Positions 37,488 through 47,930 are shown, counted from the first letter of the stretch. The stretch: 64,000 nucleotides of DNA from Pseudomonadales bacterium (GCA_024234365.1 JACKOK010000004.1:231187-295186), one strand, 5' to 3'. The notes: generated from the sequence alone by a model not told the origin. A program made the numbers and translations.

Positions 37488-38705
37488 TTATTTGAACTTG
37501 CGGCCCTTGCCTGCCGCAATGCGCATGCGCAGGGCGTTGAGTTTGATGAAGCCTGCGGCATCGGCCTGATCATAGGCGCCCGCATCGTCTTCAAAAGTGG
37601 CAATTTTCATGTCGAAAAGAGAATCCGCTGACTCACGTCCAGCAATGATCACATTGCCCTTGTAGAGCTTCAGGCGAACCTTGCCGTTCACATGAATCTG
37701 GGAGTAGTCGATCAGTTGCTGCAGCGCCAGACGCTCCGGCGACCACCAGTAACCGTTGTAAACCAACGAGGCATAACGCGGCATCAGCTCGTCCTTCAGG
37801 TGGGCCAGTTCACGGTCCAGCGTCAGGGACTCGATTGCGCGGTGCGCCTTCAGCATGACGGTGCCGCCGGGGGTTTCATAGCAGCCACGGGACTTCATGC
37901 CGACATAGCGGTTTTCCACGATATCGGAACGACCGATCCCGTTGGCACCGGCGATCTTGTTCAGTGTCGCCAACACGGTGGCAGGCGTCATCTTTTCGCC
38001 GTTGATGGCGACGATGTCACCCTTGACGTATTCCAGCTCGATATAGGTCGGGGTGTCCGGCGCATTCTCGGGTGACACCGTCCACAGCCACATGCTTTCT
38101 TCCGGCTCGGCACCCGGGTCCTCCAGCAGATCTCCCTCGTAAGAGATATGCAGCAGGTTGGCATCCATGGAGTAGGGGCTCTTGGTGCCGCGCTTTTTCT
38201 CCACCGCGATGTTGTGCGTTTCGCAATAATCCATCAACTTGTCGCGGGAGTTCAGATCCCACTCACGCCAGGGAGCAATCACCTTGACGCCCGGTTTGAG
38301 CGCATAGGCCCCCAGCTCGAAACGCACCTGATCGTTGCCCTTGCCGGTAGCACCGTGGGAAATGGCATCGGCACCGGTCGCATCGGCAATCTCCACCAGA
38401 CGTTTGGCAATCAGCGGACGCGCAATGGAAGTGCCCAGCAGGTACTCGCCCTCATAGAGCGTGTTGGCGCGGAACATCGGGTACACGAAGTCGCGCACAA
38501 ATTCTTCGCGCAGGTCTTCGATGAAGATTTCCTTGATGCCCATGGCCTGTGCCTTGGCGCGTGCAGGCTCCACTTCACCACCCTGCCCCAGGTCGGCCGT
38601 AAAGGTCACCACCTCACACTGATAGGTTTCACTCAGCCATTTGGCAATGACCGAGGTGTCCAGTCCGCCGGAATAGGCCAGCACGACTTTCTTGATGCCA
38701 GACAT
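37488..38705 (-). CDS. argG: Argininosuccinate synthase
   Basis: A 405-aa enzyme that joins citrulline and aspartate in arginine synthesis. The ATP-binding loop reads [12 protein letters not shown] near the N-terminus; [15 protein letters not shown] and [18 protein letters not shown] are typical. The ATG at 38705 begins [11 protein letters not shown], the usual N-terminus. Synteny argG-motY-pyrC-rnt-grxD-argF is the same as in Pseudomonas aeruginosa. Confidence 0.97.
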   Translation of the reverse strand: MSGIKKVVLAYSGGLDTSVIAKWLSETYQCEVVTFTADLGQGGEVEPARAKAQAMGIKEIFIEDLREEFVRDFVYPMFRANTLYEGEYLLGTSIARPLIAKRLVEIADATGADAISHGATGKGNDQVRFELGAYALKPGVKVIAPWREWDLNSRDKLMDYCETHNIAVEKKRGTKSPYSMDANLLHISYEGDLLEDPGAEPEESMWLWTVSPENAPDTPTYIELEYVKGDIVAINGEKMTPATVLATLNKIAGANGIGRSDIVENRYVGMKSRGCYETPGGTVMLKAHRAIESLTLDRELAHLKDELMPRYASLVYNGYWWSPERLALQQLIDYSQIHVNGKVRLKLYKGNVIIAGRESADSLFDMKIATFEDDAGAYDQADAAGFIKLNALRMRIAAGKGRKFK

Positions 38706-38835
38706 CGTTGACTCCTTGCACTTGCAGCACATAGAAAAACGGGGAAAGAAAAGAGCGGGCATTGTACAGGGATCGGCGCGGAAATTCGACGGGCAGCTTG
38801 CAGGATGACGCTCCGGAGGACGGGCAGGAGAACAA

Positions 38836-39714
38836 TCAGCGCCGCTGCAGCATCAGGGTCACGCGGCGGTTGCGGTCACGATCGCTTGCCGTACGCTCAT
38901 TGCGCACGATCAGATACTCCGTCGTCTCGCCGAAATAGCGGGTTTCCAGCATTGCCTCATCCACCCCGTGATCCACCAGATACTGGTGCACGGTGAAGGC
39001 ACGCAGCCGCGAGTTCTCCAGGTTGTCACGGCTGCTGCCGGCCGTATCCGTAAAACCGTTGATCTGCACGGAGTACACACTGGGGTCCGCCTTGATATAG
39101 AGAATGATATTGTCCAGCAGCTCCCGCGACACCTCATCCAGCGCCACCTGCCCGGCCTGCCAGAACACGGTGGAGCGTTCGATCTGACCAAAATTCACCG
39201 GCAGCAGATCGGCCTGGCACGACTGAAACTCGCGATAGGCGTGCTGGAAATTAACCGGTGACACGGCCACCTGCACCGAATCCAGCTCGTTGTACCAGGT
39301 GCGGCGGGTCAAGGTCGGCATCATGCCCTTGAAAAGCTCCGCCAGCACCTGACGGGTGCTGGTCTCGTCCAGCACCACCGGGCGCGTACTGCGGGCAACG
39401 TCCACATACCCCAGGTCCTGCTGCGGCAACTCATGCCGCCATACCGGAGGCGAGGACGTCAGCAATGCCCGGCCCTCGGCCATGCCGCTGTCCAGGGAAT
39501 GCAGGGAAAACAGCATGGCCTCCCCGGCCTGTCGGTAGAAAACCGCCTCACCGAAACGGGGAATGGTGTGGGTTAGCGTGCAGCCAAAGACCGAGCCTTC
39601 AACACTCCACAGGGAAGTGTCGAAATCCGCGTGATAGACGAGATTGCCCGTCTGCACACTGGTGGCAGAGAGCAAACTCATCAAAGATAAGGTAAACTTC
39701 AGGCTGTTTTTCAT
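38836..39714 (-). CDS. motY: Flagellar motor protein MotY
   Basis: A 292-aa exported protein. The N-terminal half matches the MotY T-ring domain, and the C-terminal half is an OmpA-type peptidoglycan-binding domain ([20 protein letters not shown], then [15 protein letters not shown]). A signal peptide is present but with a weak cleavage site. MotY forms the T ring that anchors stators in polar sodium- or proton-driven motors. The Pseudomonas-like position next to argG and pyrC supports the name. The ATG at 39714 is chosen over an upstream ATG lacking a signal sequence. Confidence 0.88.
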   Translation of the reverse strand: MKNSLKFTLSLMSLLSATSVQTGNLVYHADFDTSLWSVEGSVFGCTLTHTIPRFGEAVFYRQAGEAMLFSLHSLDSGMAEGRALLTSSPPVWRHELPQQDLGYVDVARSTRPVVLDETSTRQVLAELFKGMMPTLTRRTWYNELDSVQVAVSPVNFQHAYREFQSCQADLLPVNFGQIERSTVFWQAGQVALDEVSRELLDNIILYIKADPSVYSVQINGFTDTAGSSRDNLENSRLRAFTVHQYLVDHGVDEAMLETRYFGETTEYLIVRNERTASDRDRNRRVTLMLQRR

Positions 39715-39866
39715 TCGCCGCGTCTGGTCATTAGGGTTTCCTGCTTGCGGACAAACCATAGCGGTGCCCACATTAGACAGTGCCTCAGTAGACAAGCATC
39801 GGCAGGCCCGCTGAAAACTTTACCCGATCACCCGAAGAATTTGCTGAACAAGGTCCTCATGCAAGC

Positions 39867-40910
39867 ATGAAACAAATCACTCTGCTCCAACCCGACGACT
39901 GGCATGTGCATCTGCGCGATGCACAGGCCCTGGAACACACCGTTGCCGCCACCGCCCGCTACTTTGCCCGCGCCATCGTGATGCCGAATCTCAAGCCTGC
40001 CGTGGTGACAACCGCCAGCGCACGCGCCTATCGTGAACGCATCCTGGCACAGGTCCCCGCCGGGCTGGACTTTGAACCCCTGATGACCCTGTATCTGACC
40101 GATACCACGCCCGTGGCCGAGATTGCCAAGGCCAAGCAGAGCGGTTTCGTCCACGCACTGAAATACTACCCGGCCGGAGCCACCACCAATTCCGAGAACG
40201 GTGTCACCCATATCGACCGCGTGAGTGAGGCGCTGGAGGCCATGGCCGAGCACGGCATGCCTCTGTTGATTCACGGTGAAGTCACCGATGCCGGTGTCGA
40301 TATCTTCGATCGCGAGAAAGTATTCATCGATACCGTTCTCGCGCCTCTGACACGCCGCTTCCCGAGCCTGAAAATCGTGCTGGAACACATCACCACCGCC
40401 CATGCCGTGGACTTCGTGCAGGCCTGCGAGGGTCAGGTGGGAGCCACCATCACCGCCCACCACCTGCTGTATAACCGCACGGACATGCTGGCCGGGGGGG
40501 TACGCCCGCATATGTATTGCCTGCCCATTCTCAAGCGCGATGTGCATCAGCAGGCACTGATCCGCGCCGCCACCAGCGGCAACCCGCGCTTCTTTCTCGG
40601 CACGGATTCTGCCCCCCATATTCGTCACCTGAAGGAAAATGCCTGCGGATGTGCCGGCAGCTACACCGCCTATGCCGCGCTGGAACTGTATGCCGAAGTG
40701 TTCGAAAAGGCCGGCGCCCTGGACAAACTGGAAGGCTTTGCCAGCCTTCACGGCCCGGATTTCTATGGCTTGCCGCGCAATACCCGGCGCATCCGCCTGG
40801 AGAAATCCCCCTGGAACGTGCCCGCCGACTACGCTTTCGGTGAGGATCGCGTGGTGCCCCTACGTGCCGGGGAACAACTGCAATGGCGCGTAGCGGAGGT
40901 ATCCGCATGA
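39867..40910 (+). CDS. pyrC: Dihydroorotase
   Basis: A 347-aa zinc enzyme of pyrimidine synthesis (class II type). Zinc-binding HVH (residues 13-15) is in [10 protein letters not shown]; the bridging Lys lies in [13 protein letters not shown]. Further metal-site features are LIHGEVTD and [19 protein letters not shown] carries the catalytic Asp. The length is normal. It overlaps rnt by 4 bases. Confidence 0.97.
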   Translation: MKQITLLQPDDWHVHLRDAQALEHTVAATARYFARAIVMPNLKPAVVTTASARAYRERILAQVPAGLDFEPLMTLYLTDTTPVAEIAKAKQSGFVHALKYYPAGATTNSENGVTHIDRVSEALEAMAEHGMPLLIHGEVTDAGVDIFDREKVFIDTVLAPLTRRFPSLKIVLEHITTAHAVDFVQACEGQVGATITAHHLLYNRTDMLAGGVRPHMYCLPILKRDVHQQALIRAATSGNPRFFLGTDSAPHIRHLKENACGCAGSYTAYAALELYAEVFEKAGALDKLEGFASLHGPDFYGLPRNTRRIRLEKSPWNVPADYAFGEDRVVPLRAGEQLQWRVAEVSA

Positions 40911-41548
40911 GCCTGGGCAGAGACGAAGACATCGCCGACACCCCGATGGCGCGACGCTTCCGGGGCTATATGCCGGTCGTAGTGGACATCGAATGCGGCG
41001 GTTTCAATGCGAAAACGGACGCCATTCTGGAAATCGCCGCCGTGATTCCGGGTTTTGACGACAAGGGCAATCTGGGCATCGAGCAGACTTTCTTCCAGCG
41101 CGTGGTCCCCTTTGCCGGAGCCAATATTGAAGAGGCCGCCCTGAAGTTCACCGGCATCGACCCCTACCACCCGCTGCGCATCGCCAAACCGGAGAAGGAC
41201 ACCTTCGACGAGATGTTTCGCATTATCCGCAGCGCCATCAAGAGCAATGGCTGCAAACGCGCGGTACTGGTGGCACACAATGCGCACTTCGATCACGGTT
41301 TCATCAACGCAGCCACCGATCGTCACGGCCTGAAGCGCAATCCCTTCCACCCTTTTTCCAGTTTCGATACGGCCACGCTGAGCGGTCTGGCCTATGGGCA
41401 GACGGTGCTGGCGCGCGCCTGCGAAGCCGCGGGCATCGAATTCAGCAACACCGAAGCACACTCGGCAAAATATGATGCGCACAAAACGGCACAGCTGTTC
41501 TGCGGTATCGTCAATAAATGGAAGGATCTGGGAGGGTGGCCGCTGTAA
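40907..41548 (+). CDS. rnt: Ribonuclease T
   Basis: A 213-aa DEDDh 3'-5' exoribonuclease that trims tRNA and other stable RNA ends. The catalytic residues are visible: Asp27 and Glu29 in VVDIECGGF, Asp in [10 protein letters not shown], and His in the C-terminal KYDAHKTA. The ATG at 40907 with GGAGG upstream overlaps the pyrC stop (ATGA). Confidence 0.96.
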   Translation: MSLGRDEDIADTPMARRFRGYMPVVVDIECGGFNAKTDAILEIAAVIPGFDDKGNLGIEQTFFQRVVPFAGANIEEAALKFTGIDPYHPLRIAKPEKDTFDEMFRIIRSAIKSNGCKRAVLVAHNAHFDHGFINAATDRHGLKRNPFHPFSSFDTATLSGLAYGQTVLARACEAAGIEFSNTEAHSAKYDAHKTAQLFCGIVNKWKDLGGWPL

Positions 41549-41568
41549 AGCTGGCCCCGGAAGGGAGT

Positions 41569-41594
41569 CGGGCCGTGCTCGGCAGCACAGCCCG
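41569..41594. terminator. Hairpin between convergent rnt and grxD
   Basis: CGGGCCGTGCT and AGCACAGCCCG form an 11-bp stem with one G-T-type mismatch and a CGGC loop. It lies between the two convergent stop codons. No T-run follows on either strand, so its role as a terminator is tentative. Confidence 0.4.
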
Positions 41595-41602
41595 GTGCGG
41601 GT

Positions 41603-41923
41603 TCAGCCCTGGAGCTCCACGCTGTCGATCAGCGTCTGCAGCTCACCGCTGTCGAACATATCGGTCACGATGTCGCAGCCCCCTACCAGCTCCCCGTTGA
41701 CATAGAGCTGCGGGAATGTCGGCCAGTTGGCAATGGTAGGCAGTGTGGCGCGAATCTCCGGGTTGGCAAGAATGTCCACATAGGCAAAGCGCTTGCCACA
41801 GGACATCAGGCAACGCACGGCCTGGGCGGAGAAACCACACTGGGGCTGGTCCGGGCTGCCCTTCATGTACAGCAGAATGGGGTTGGAACTGATCTGTTCT
41901 CGGATGGTGTTTTCAATGCTCAT
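41603..41923 (-). CDS. grxD: Monothiol glutaredoxin GrxD
   Basis: A 106-aa glutaredoxin that carries Fe-S clusters. The single active-site Cys is in the CGFS motif (QPQCGFSAQAV), and the glutathione-binding WPTFPQLYVNGELVGGCDIV is conserved. The ATG at 41923 gives the usual N-terminus SIENTIREQI. Confidence 0.97.
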   Translation of the reverse strand: MSIENTIREQISSNPILLYMKGSPDQPQCGFSAQAVRCLMSCGKRFAYVDILANPEIRATLPTIANWPTFPQLYVNGELVGGCDIVTDMFDSGELQTLIDSVELQG

Positions 41924-42356
41924 AATGAATCCGCTTCGCCTGGCAGGCATGGACGGAATGCGACACTGCCTGCCAGCGTGTTCGCTCCGGTGAACGGCTC
42001 TGCTCTCACGGGAGCAGACACCTCAATGCCGGCATTCTACCCGAACACACGGCAGATTTTTACCAGAACTTGCGCCCAGGGCAGGCCACATTGCCTCTGC
42101 CTTGCAAAGTAATATAAGATAGCCGCTTGCTAAGAAACCGGCGTACAAACAGCCTGTTAGGTCTCACACGGGACAGAAACCATGGCCTTTTGCACGCCGA
42201 TACACTCGGTCACCCCGTGCCCGCGACGCAAATTGCGTACTCCCGTGACTCCTTCCGCGCTGCAGAACCTGACAGGCCCGGCCTGGTGGGGGCGTTTTGA
42301 ATTGAGCAACCGGGGTACAGAACCAACGCCAAAGGACAACACCAGACCTTATTGCC
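41924..42356. other. Gap between grxD and argF, no gene
   Basis: These 433 bases hold a plausible argF promoter and leader. Short open frames here have no support: poor start sites and no recognisable protein. I see no terminator or riboswitch structure I can name. The stretch 42180-42350 is GC-rich and may be a long argF leader. Confidence 0.5.
42091..42118 (+). promoter_or_regulatory. Candidate sigma-70 promoter of argF
   Basis: TTGCCT (42091-42096), a 16-base spacer, and TATAAG (42113-42118). It lies about 240 bases before the argF ATG. The boxes are reasonable but not perfect, and the leader would be long. Confidence 0.45.
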
Positions 42357-43256
42357 ATGAGCACTCGACATTTTCTGACACTGATGGATCTGAGCCGGGA
42401 TGAGCTGCACGCCATTATCCAGCGCGCCATCGCACTCAAGAACAGCCCGATGCTGCACAACGATTCCCTGCAGCACAAAACCCTGGCCATGATTTTCGAG
42501 AAGTCCTCCACGCGCACCCGCGTGGCCTTCGAGGTCGCCATGGCGCAACTGGGCGGCAGCAGCCTCTTCCTGTCCAACAACGACACGCAACTGGGTCGCG
42601 GAGAGCCGCTGGAAGACACCGCCCGTGTGATCTCCCGCATGGTGGACTTCGTCACCATCCGCACCTTCGAACACAGCAAGCTGGAACTGTTTGCACAGCA
42701 CTCCAGGGTGCCGGTCATCAATGCCCTGAGCGATGATTTCCACCCCTGCCAGTTGCTGGCAGACATGCAGACCTATTTCGAGCACCGTGGCGACATCCAG
42801 GGCAAACGCGTCACCTGGGTGGGCGATGGCCATAATATGTGCCAGTCTTACATGAACGCCGCCGAACAGTTCGATTTCGAACTGACCATCGCCTGCCCGG
42901 AAGGTTTTGATCCGGACCCGGCCTTGATGCAGGCCCGCAGCCAGCGAGTACGCCTGGTACGCAACCCGCACGAGGCGGTACGCGATGCCGATCTGGTGGC
43001 CACCGATGTCTGGTCCTCCATGGGCCAGGAAGAAGAGCGCCTGAAACGTCTGCAGGTGTTTGCCGATTATCAGGTGGACGAGGAAATGATGGCTTTGGCA
43101 AAATCAGATGCCTTGTTCTTCCACTGCCTGCCCGCGCATCGCGGCGAGGAAGTGTCCGCAGGCGTCCTCGATGCCCCCGATTCGGTGGTGTGGGATGAAG
43201 CGGAAAACCGCCTGCATACCAAAAAGGCCCTGCTGGAGTTTTTGTGCAAGCCCTGA
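42357..43256 (+). CDS. argF: Ornithine carbamoyltransferase
   Basis: A 299-aa enzyme making citrulline from ornithine and carbamoyl phosphate. The carbamoyl-phosphate loop [15 protein letters not shown], the HPCQ motif ([12 protein letters not shown]), and the ornithine-site [13 protein letters not shown] are present. The length is normal for the anabolic form. Together with argG it gives two arginine genes within 6 kb. Confidence 0.97.
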   Translation: MSTRHFLTLMDLSRDELHAIIQRAIALKNSPMLHNDSLQHKTLAMIFEKSSTRTRVAFEVAMAQLGGSSLFLSNNDTQLGRGEPLEDTARVISRMVDFVTIRTFEHSKLELFAQHSRVPVINALSDDFHPCQLLADMQTYFEHRGDIQGKRVTWVGDGHNMCQSYMNAAEQFDFELTIACPEGFDPDPALMQARSQRVRLVRNPHEAVRDADLVATDVWSSMGQEEERLKRLQVFADYQVDEEMMALAKSDALFFHCLPAHRGEEVSAGVLDAPDSVVWDEAENRLHTKKALLEFLCKP

Positions 43257-43277
43257 TGACACCGCAACACCCCCCGA

Positions 43278-43297
43278 CCCCGCTCCCCGGAGCGGGG
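43278..43297. terminator. Perfect hairpin after argF
   Basis: CCCCGCTC-CCCG-GAGCGGGG, an 8-bp perfect stem with four-base loop, 21 bases after the argF stop. No T-run follows, so it is only a likely terminator or stability element. Confidence 0.45.
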
Positions 43298-43348
43298 CAA
43301 TAAACCCGGCGCTCTGGCGGCGAAGCCGCCACGCACTAGGACCACCCT

Positions 43349-45661
43349 ATGAACACACCAAAGCGCATCAGAACAGATAGAAAAGCAACTCTCGTTCTGT
43401 CCGCCTTGGTACTGATTGCCGCCATTGCGGCGGTCGCCATCAACACCTGGTTCTCCTATCGCGGCGTTGTCGAGCAAAACGCCAATCTCAGCCTGATGTC
43501 GGACATGCTCAGCAGCGCCCTGATGCTGGTGACCGTGGCACTGAGCGCCTATATGCTGTTCCGGCAGCGCCGTGCACTCGACGAACGGCGTTTCCAGGCC
43601 ATCACCGACAACGCCCGGCAGATCACCGTGATCTTCAATCCGGATGGTACCCACCGCTATGCCAGCCGCGCGCTCAAACTGCTGCTGAATGTCGACAGCC
43701 GCCCCGACATCAAACCCGCAGACTATCTGCACCCGGACGACCTGCCCCTGGTACTTGAAACCATCGGGGAAGTGTCCGGTTCGCACAGCCACCTGTCGCT
43801 GGACTCCGTACGCTGTCTGCGCCATGACGGCAGCTGGCGGATCATGCAGGCGGAGTTCATCGACATGACGGAAGTGGCGGGCGTCAACGGTATTGTCGCC
43901 AGCCTGCGCGATGTCACGGAACAGCGTGAGGCCGAAGAGTCCATGCGCATCCTGTCCAGCGCCGTGGAACAAAGCCACGGCGCCGTCATGATTACAAACG
44001 ATCTCGGCATCGTTCAGTATGTGAACCCGCGCTACACCCAGATCACCGGCTACAGCCGCGAGGAGCTGGTGGGCACCGTGGCGCGCATGCTGGAATACTC
44101 TGACGCAGTGGACGAGCAGCAGCGCGGCATGCGTGAGTGCATCCGCACCGGGCAGAGCTGGACCGTGTCCATGCGCAGCACCCGCAAAAATGGCGAGCTG
44201 TTCTGGCAGGCCCTCTCGGCCTCCCCGGTGCTGGACGAACACCAGAAACTCACCCATATCGTGATCAGTATTGAGGACACCAGCCAGCAGCGCGCCATTC
44301 ATGCTCAGATGGAACAACTGGCCTTCTACGACCCGCTGACCGGCCTGGAGAACCGCCGCCTGTTCAAGGACCGCCTGGAGCACAGCATCAAGCAGGTGCG
44401 GCGCAGCAAGCGAATCATGGCGCTGCTGTTCATCGACCTGGACGGCTTCAAGAACGTCAATGACACCCTGGGCCACGAAGCCGGCGACGAACTGCTGGTC
44501 GTCGTGGCCGGCCGGCTCAAGGAGTGCGTGCGTGAGGAAGACATCGTCGCGCGCCTGGGCGGCGACGAGTTCACCATTATCCTGTCCAATCTGCGCGACA
44601 ACGAGGCCGCCGGCACCGTGGCCGCCAAGATCATCAAGGCCCTGCAGGTGCCCATTCCCCTGGCAGGCCAGGAGGTCACCATCAGCGGCAGTATCGGCAT
44701 CAGCGTGGCTCCCGAGGACACCATGGACGCCACGGAAATGATGCGCAACGCCGACATGGCCATGTACCGCGCCAAGACGCTCGGGCGCAACAATTCCCAG
44801 TTCTATACCGAAGACATGAACGCCGCCAACCAGGCCCGCAACAGCCTGGAGAACTCCCTGCGTGCTGCCGTGGAGGAAAAGAGCTTTGTCGTCTACTTCC
44901 AGCCCCAGGTGGACATCAGCGCCCATCGCATCAGCGGTTTCGAGGCACTGGTACGCTGGCAACAGCCCGAGGGAGACCTGTTGCCCGAGCGCTTCATCAG
45001 CGTGGCCGAAGAGAGCGGGCTGATCGTGGAGATCGGCGAGATCGTCCTGCGCAAAGCCTGTGAGCAGATGCAGGTGCTGCGCGAGGCCGGCTTCACCGAA
45101 CAAAAGGTCTCCGTCAATCTGTCCGAGCGCCAGTTCCGTGACCCCAGACTGGTGTCCCGGGTAAAGGCCATTCTGGATGAAACCGGCTTCGACGCCAGCG
45201 GCCTGCAGTTCGAGATTACCGAAGGCATGCTGATGACCCAGGTCGACAAATCCATTGCCACCATGTGCAGCCTGAAGGAGCTGGGGGTGAGCATCGCCAT
45301 CGACAATTTCGGCACCGGCTTCTCCTCCCTGACCAATCTGGCACGCCTGCCTGTCGACACGCTCAAGGTCGATCGTAGCTTCATCAATCGTCTTTCCTCT
45401 CACGATGACGCCGGCATTACCTCCGCCGTCATTGCCCTGGCCCAGCACATGAACCTCACCGTGGCCGCCGAGGGCGTTGAGAACGCCGAGCAGGAGGCCT
45501 TCCTGCGCGACCACCACTGCGCCCTGCAGCAGGGCTTTCTGTTCTGTGCCCCCGTGGCGGTGGCAGACCTCATTCCGCAACTCGATGCCCTGCAGAAACA
45601 GTTACAGGAACTGTCGCAGGGGCAAGCCCTCTCCTCTTCCCGCAAGCCCGTGAGCCACTGA
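43349..45661 (+). CDS. Membrane PAS-GGDEF-EAL protein
   Basis: A 770-aa cyclic-di-GMP enzyme. Two N-terminal membrane helices (about 14-33 and 50-70), two PAS domains (about 80-195 and 205-325), a GGDEF domain (about 330-490) and an EAL domain (about 510-755). The GGDEF motif (RLGGDEF, about 402-408) is intact. The EAL motif (FEALVRW) is intact, but the metal-binding DDFGTGYSS motif reads DNFGTGFSS (about 650), so phosphodiesterase activity is doubtful. Other EAL residues (NLSERQF, EITEG, LKVDRSF, AAEGVEN) are kept. It stands alone after argF. Confidence 0.93.
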   Translation: MNTPKRIRTDRKATLVLSALVLIAAIAAVAINTWFSYRGVVEQNANLSLMSDMLSSALMLVTVALSAYMLFRQRRALDERRFQAITDNARQITVIFNPDGTHRYASRALKLLLNVDSRPDIKPADYLHPDDLPLVLETIGEVSGSHSHLSLDSVRCLRHDGSWRIMQAEFIDMTEVAGVNGIVASLRDVTEQREAEESMRILSSAVEQSHGAVMITNDLGIVQYVNPRYTQITGYSREELVGTVARMLEYSDAVDEQQRGMRECIRTGQSWTVSMRSTRKNGELFWQALSASPVLDEHQKLTHIVISIEDTSQQRAIHAQMEQLAFYDPLTGLENRRLFKDRLEHSIKQVRRSKRIMALLFIDLDGFKNVNDTLGHEAGDELLVVVAGRLKECVREEDIVARLGGDEFTIILSNLRDNEAAGTVAAKIIKALQVPIPLAGQEVTISGSIGISVAPEDTMDATEMMRNADMAMYRAKTLGRNNSQFYTEDMNAANQARNSLENSLRAAVEEKSFVVYFQPQVDISAHRISGFEALVRWQQPEGDLLPERFISVAEESGLIVEIGEIVLRKACEQMQVLREAGFTEQKVSVNLSERQFRDPRLVSRVKAILDETGFDASGLQFEITEGMLMTQVDKSIATMCSLKELGVSIAIDNFGTGFSSLTNLARLPVDTLKVDRSFINRLSSHDDAGITSAVIALAQHMNLTVAAEGVENAEQEAFLRDHHCALQQGFLFCAPVAVADLIPQLDALQKQLQELSQGQALSSSRKPVSH

Positions 45662-45752
45662 GCTCACCGCCCCAGGCAGACGAGATACCCATCGACTAAA
45701 CCGTTTTCGCTCCTCCTTCGTCTCAGTGTGGTACCGAATACGCAGAGCGCTC

Positions 45753-46268
45753 ATGTCCGAGGAAGAACTACAACACCTGATCCGCGCCTCGCAGAAGGGC
45801 GATCTTCAGTCCTTCCGTGCGCTCCATGCCCGGTTTGTGGGGCGCACCTATGGGGTCTGCCTGCGTCTGCTGGCCGATGCCCAGAAAGCGGAGGATGCCT
45901 GCCAGGAAACCTTCATCAAGGTGTGGCAGCAACTGCATCGCTTCCGGGGTGACAGCAGCTTCAGCACCTGGCTGCACAGCATCGCAACACGCACCGCCAT
46001 CGATCTGCTGCGCAAGGAGCGCAAACTGCATCTGGTGGACGCGGGCGAAGCGGACGACTACCCGGACAGCCCGGCCCCTGAACCCTGCGAGGACCTGGAA
46101 AAGGCCATTGCCAGCCTGCCCGCACGGGCGCGGGCCGTGTTCGTGCTGTTTGCACTGGAGGGCTATACCCACCCGGAGATCAGCAAACTGCTGGGCATGG
46201 CGGAAGGTTCCTCAAAGGCCCATTACCACCGGGCGCGACAACTGTTACAGGAGAGGTTTCGTGAGTGA
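45753..46268 (+). CDS. ECF-type RNA polymerase sigma factor
   Basis: A 171-aa extracytoplasmic-function sigma factor. Region 2 spans ALHARFVGRTYGVCLRLLAD...EDACQETFIKVWQQLHRF, and region 4 has ARAVFVLFALEGYTHPEISK with the HTH LLGMAEGSSKAHYHRARQLL. The ATG at 45753 is chosen over an upstream GTG that adds nine unlikely residues. The stop overlaps the next gene by 8 bases, the usual sigma/anti-sigma layout. Confidence 0.93.
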   Translation: MSEEELQHLIRASQKGDLQSFRALHARFVGRTYGVCLRLLADAQKAEDACQETFIKVWQQLHRFRGDSSFSTWLHSIATRTAIDLLRKERKLHLVDAGEADDYPDSPAPEPCEDLEKAIASLPARARAVFVLFALEGYTHPEISKLLGMAEGSSKAHYHRARQLLQERFRE

Positions 46269-46773
46269 TACACAAGAACACCGGGACGAGGCACTGACGC
46301 GTGCAATCGCCGCCCTGCCCCGCGAACGCCAGCCCGAGCATGATCTGTGGCCCGCGCTGGAGGCCCGCCTGACGCCACGCCAGCGCCCCTGGCAGGGCTT
46401 TGCCCCCTGGGCGGCTGCCGCTGCCATCGTTCTCGCGGCGGCGGGTCTTTGGTTCCAGAGCCTGCCAGCGCTACCCGTGGCGCAGCACTCCACCCCATCG
46501 ACAATGCTGAACGGAGGCAACCCCATGGCCGAGCTGCTCAGCACCTATGAACGCGAAAAAGGCGCACAACTGGCGGCCCTGTCTGTCAGCACTCCCTCCA
46601 TTGCACGCCAACTGGCCGTTTGGGACGGCGCCGTTGACCAGGTGCGTCTGGCCCTGCAGTACGCCCCTGCACAACCGCATCTGTTGACCCAGCTCGACAG
46701 GCTCTACCGCCAGCAACTGCAGTATCTCGAACACCTGGCCACGATTGATCCGGAACTGATTGCCTATTATTGA
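46261..46773 (+). CDS. Putative anti-sigma factor
   Basis: A 170-aa protein with one membrane helix (about 43-62, FAPWAAAAAIVLAAAGLWF), an N-terminal cytoplasmic part of about 40 residues, and a periplasmic helical part. No zinc-binding anti-sigma Cys/His motif is visible. Its GTG start overlaps the sigma-factor stop, with GAGAGG upstream. The function is inferred from position and topology. Confidence 0.75.
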   Translation: MSDTQEHRDEALTRAIAALPRERQPEHDLWPALEARLTPRQRPWQGFAPWAAAAAIVLAAAGLWFQSLPALPVAQHSTPSTMLNGGNPMAELLSTYEREKGAQLAALSVSTPSIARQLAVWDGAVDQVRLALQYAPAQPHLLTQLDRLYRQQLQYLEHLATIDPELIAYY

Positions 46774-46784
46774 GGAGACTTCCC

Positions 46785-47750
46785 ATGAAACCCATGCCCC
46801 TGCTTCTGTGCCTGAGCACCAGCCTGCTGCTCTGCGGCAGCCTGTTTGCCCAGGAGGCCATAGACGAATCGCGCGCTGTCAGCGCCAATGAGCGCATCTC
46901 GATTGAAGTGGCACGCGGCACCGCCACCATCCGCGTTTCACAGGACAATGTGTTCCGCGTGCGTGGCACGCTGGATGAGGAGGCCGAGGGCTATACCCTC
47001 GATTCGGCCAATGGCTTCACCCGCTTCGAGGTGGAGACGCCCCGCCGCCTGCGCGGCGGTGGCTTGTTTGGCAGCGACGACGAAGGCTCACAGCTGACAT
47101 TTGAGGTGCCCGTCAATGCCGAGCTGGAGTTCGAGGGCGTGAACACGGACGTGAGCGTGGACGGCATCCAGGGCAGCACCAGTATCAGCAGCGTCAACGG
47201 CGAGATCATCGCCAGCAATCTCGCCAGCTTTGTGGAACTGTCCACCGTCAATGGCAAAATCGAAAGTAACAACAACAGCGGCCGCCTGACGCTGAGCACG
47301 GTCAATGGCGAAATTCATGATGAGGCTTCCTCCGGCCGGGCCGAGTTCAGCAGCGTCAACGGCGAGCTGTATATCAACAGCAACGCCACCGAGGTGTCTG
47401 TCAGCACCGTCAACGGCGAGGCCGATGTGCACCTGCAGGGCAGCGAGGAGCTGGAAATGAGCACCGTCAACGGTGACATCAATGTGCGCATGGCCGCGTC
47501 CCTGAGCCCCCGCGTGGAAGGCAGCACCGTCAGTGGTGACCTGCGCCTGCAACTGGAACCCCAGGTCAACGCCCGTTTCGACCTCAATGCCAGTGTCAGT
47601 GGCGACATCGACAACCGCCTCAGCGACGAGCGTGCCAGCCGACGAGGCCGCTACGGCCCTGGCAGCAGCCTCAACTTCAGCACAGGCGATGGCAGTGGCA
47701 GCATTGACATGACCACCGTCAGCGGCGACCTGGAAGTCGATTCACTCTGA
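46785..47750 (+). CDS. Exported DUF4097 beta-repeat protein
   Basis: A 321-aa protein with a signal peptide (about 1-22, ending GSLFAQ). From about residue 125 it contains nine or so repeats of around 20 residues centred on S-T-V-N-G (SSVNGEI, STVNGKI, STVNGEI, SSVNGEL, STVNGEA, STVNGDI, STVSGDL, ASVSGDI, TTVSGDL), which would form a right-handed beta-solenoid. It is the third gene of the sigma/anti-sigma operon (11-base gap, GAGGAGA site), so it is a likely envelope-stress effector or sensor. Confidence 0.87.
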   Translation: MKPMPLLLCLSTSLLLCGSLFAQEAIDESRAVSANERISIEVARGTATIRVSQDNVFRVRGTLDEEAEGYTLDSANGFTRFEVETPRRLRGGGLFGSDDEGSQLTFEVPVNAELEFEGVNTDVSVDGIQGSTSISSVNGEIIASNLASFVELSTVNGKIESNNNSGRLTLSTVNGEIHDEASSGRAEFSSVNGELYINSNATEVSVSTVNGEADVHLQGSEELEMSTVNGDINVRMAASLSPRVEGSTVSGDLRLQLEPQVNARFDLNASVSGDIDNRLSDERASRRGRYGPGSSLNFSTGDGSGSIDMTTVSGDLEVDSL

Positions 47751-47900
47751 GCCGCGTCCTCCTACCCTGTCATGGCGGACACAAAGTGCATGCACCACAA
47801 TGTCACTTTTGTGTCCGTTATGAGTCAAAAATTCCCACTTGCCCGCCCCACCCCGGGGCAGACTTTTCACAGTGTGAAAAAGCGCACATCTGCAAACACC

Positions 47901-47920
47901 TTATCCACATGTTTTACACA
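47901..47920 (+). promoter_or_regulatory. DnaA boxes upstream of nrdA
   Basis: TTATCCACA at 47901-47909 is a perfect DnaA box; TTTTACACA at 47912-47920 is one mismatch from the consensus TTATNCACA. Both lie just upstream of the -35 box. In E. coli DnaA also controls nrdAB from upstream boxes, linking nucleotide supply to replication. Confidence 0.72.
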
Positions 47921-47930
47921 TAAAAAGCGC

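Noticed and set aside
42182..42403. A 73-codon plus-strand frame overlapping the argF start
   Set aside because: It has no ribosome site, overlaps argF in another frame and has no recognisable features.
43070..45580. An 836-codon open frame on the minus strand opposite the GGDEF/EAL gene
   Set aside because: It is the antisense shadow of a GC-rich gene: the plus strand encodes recognisable PAS, GGDEF and EAL domains over the same bases, and the minus-strand product resembles no family.
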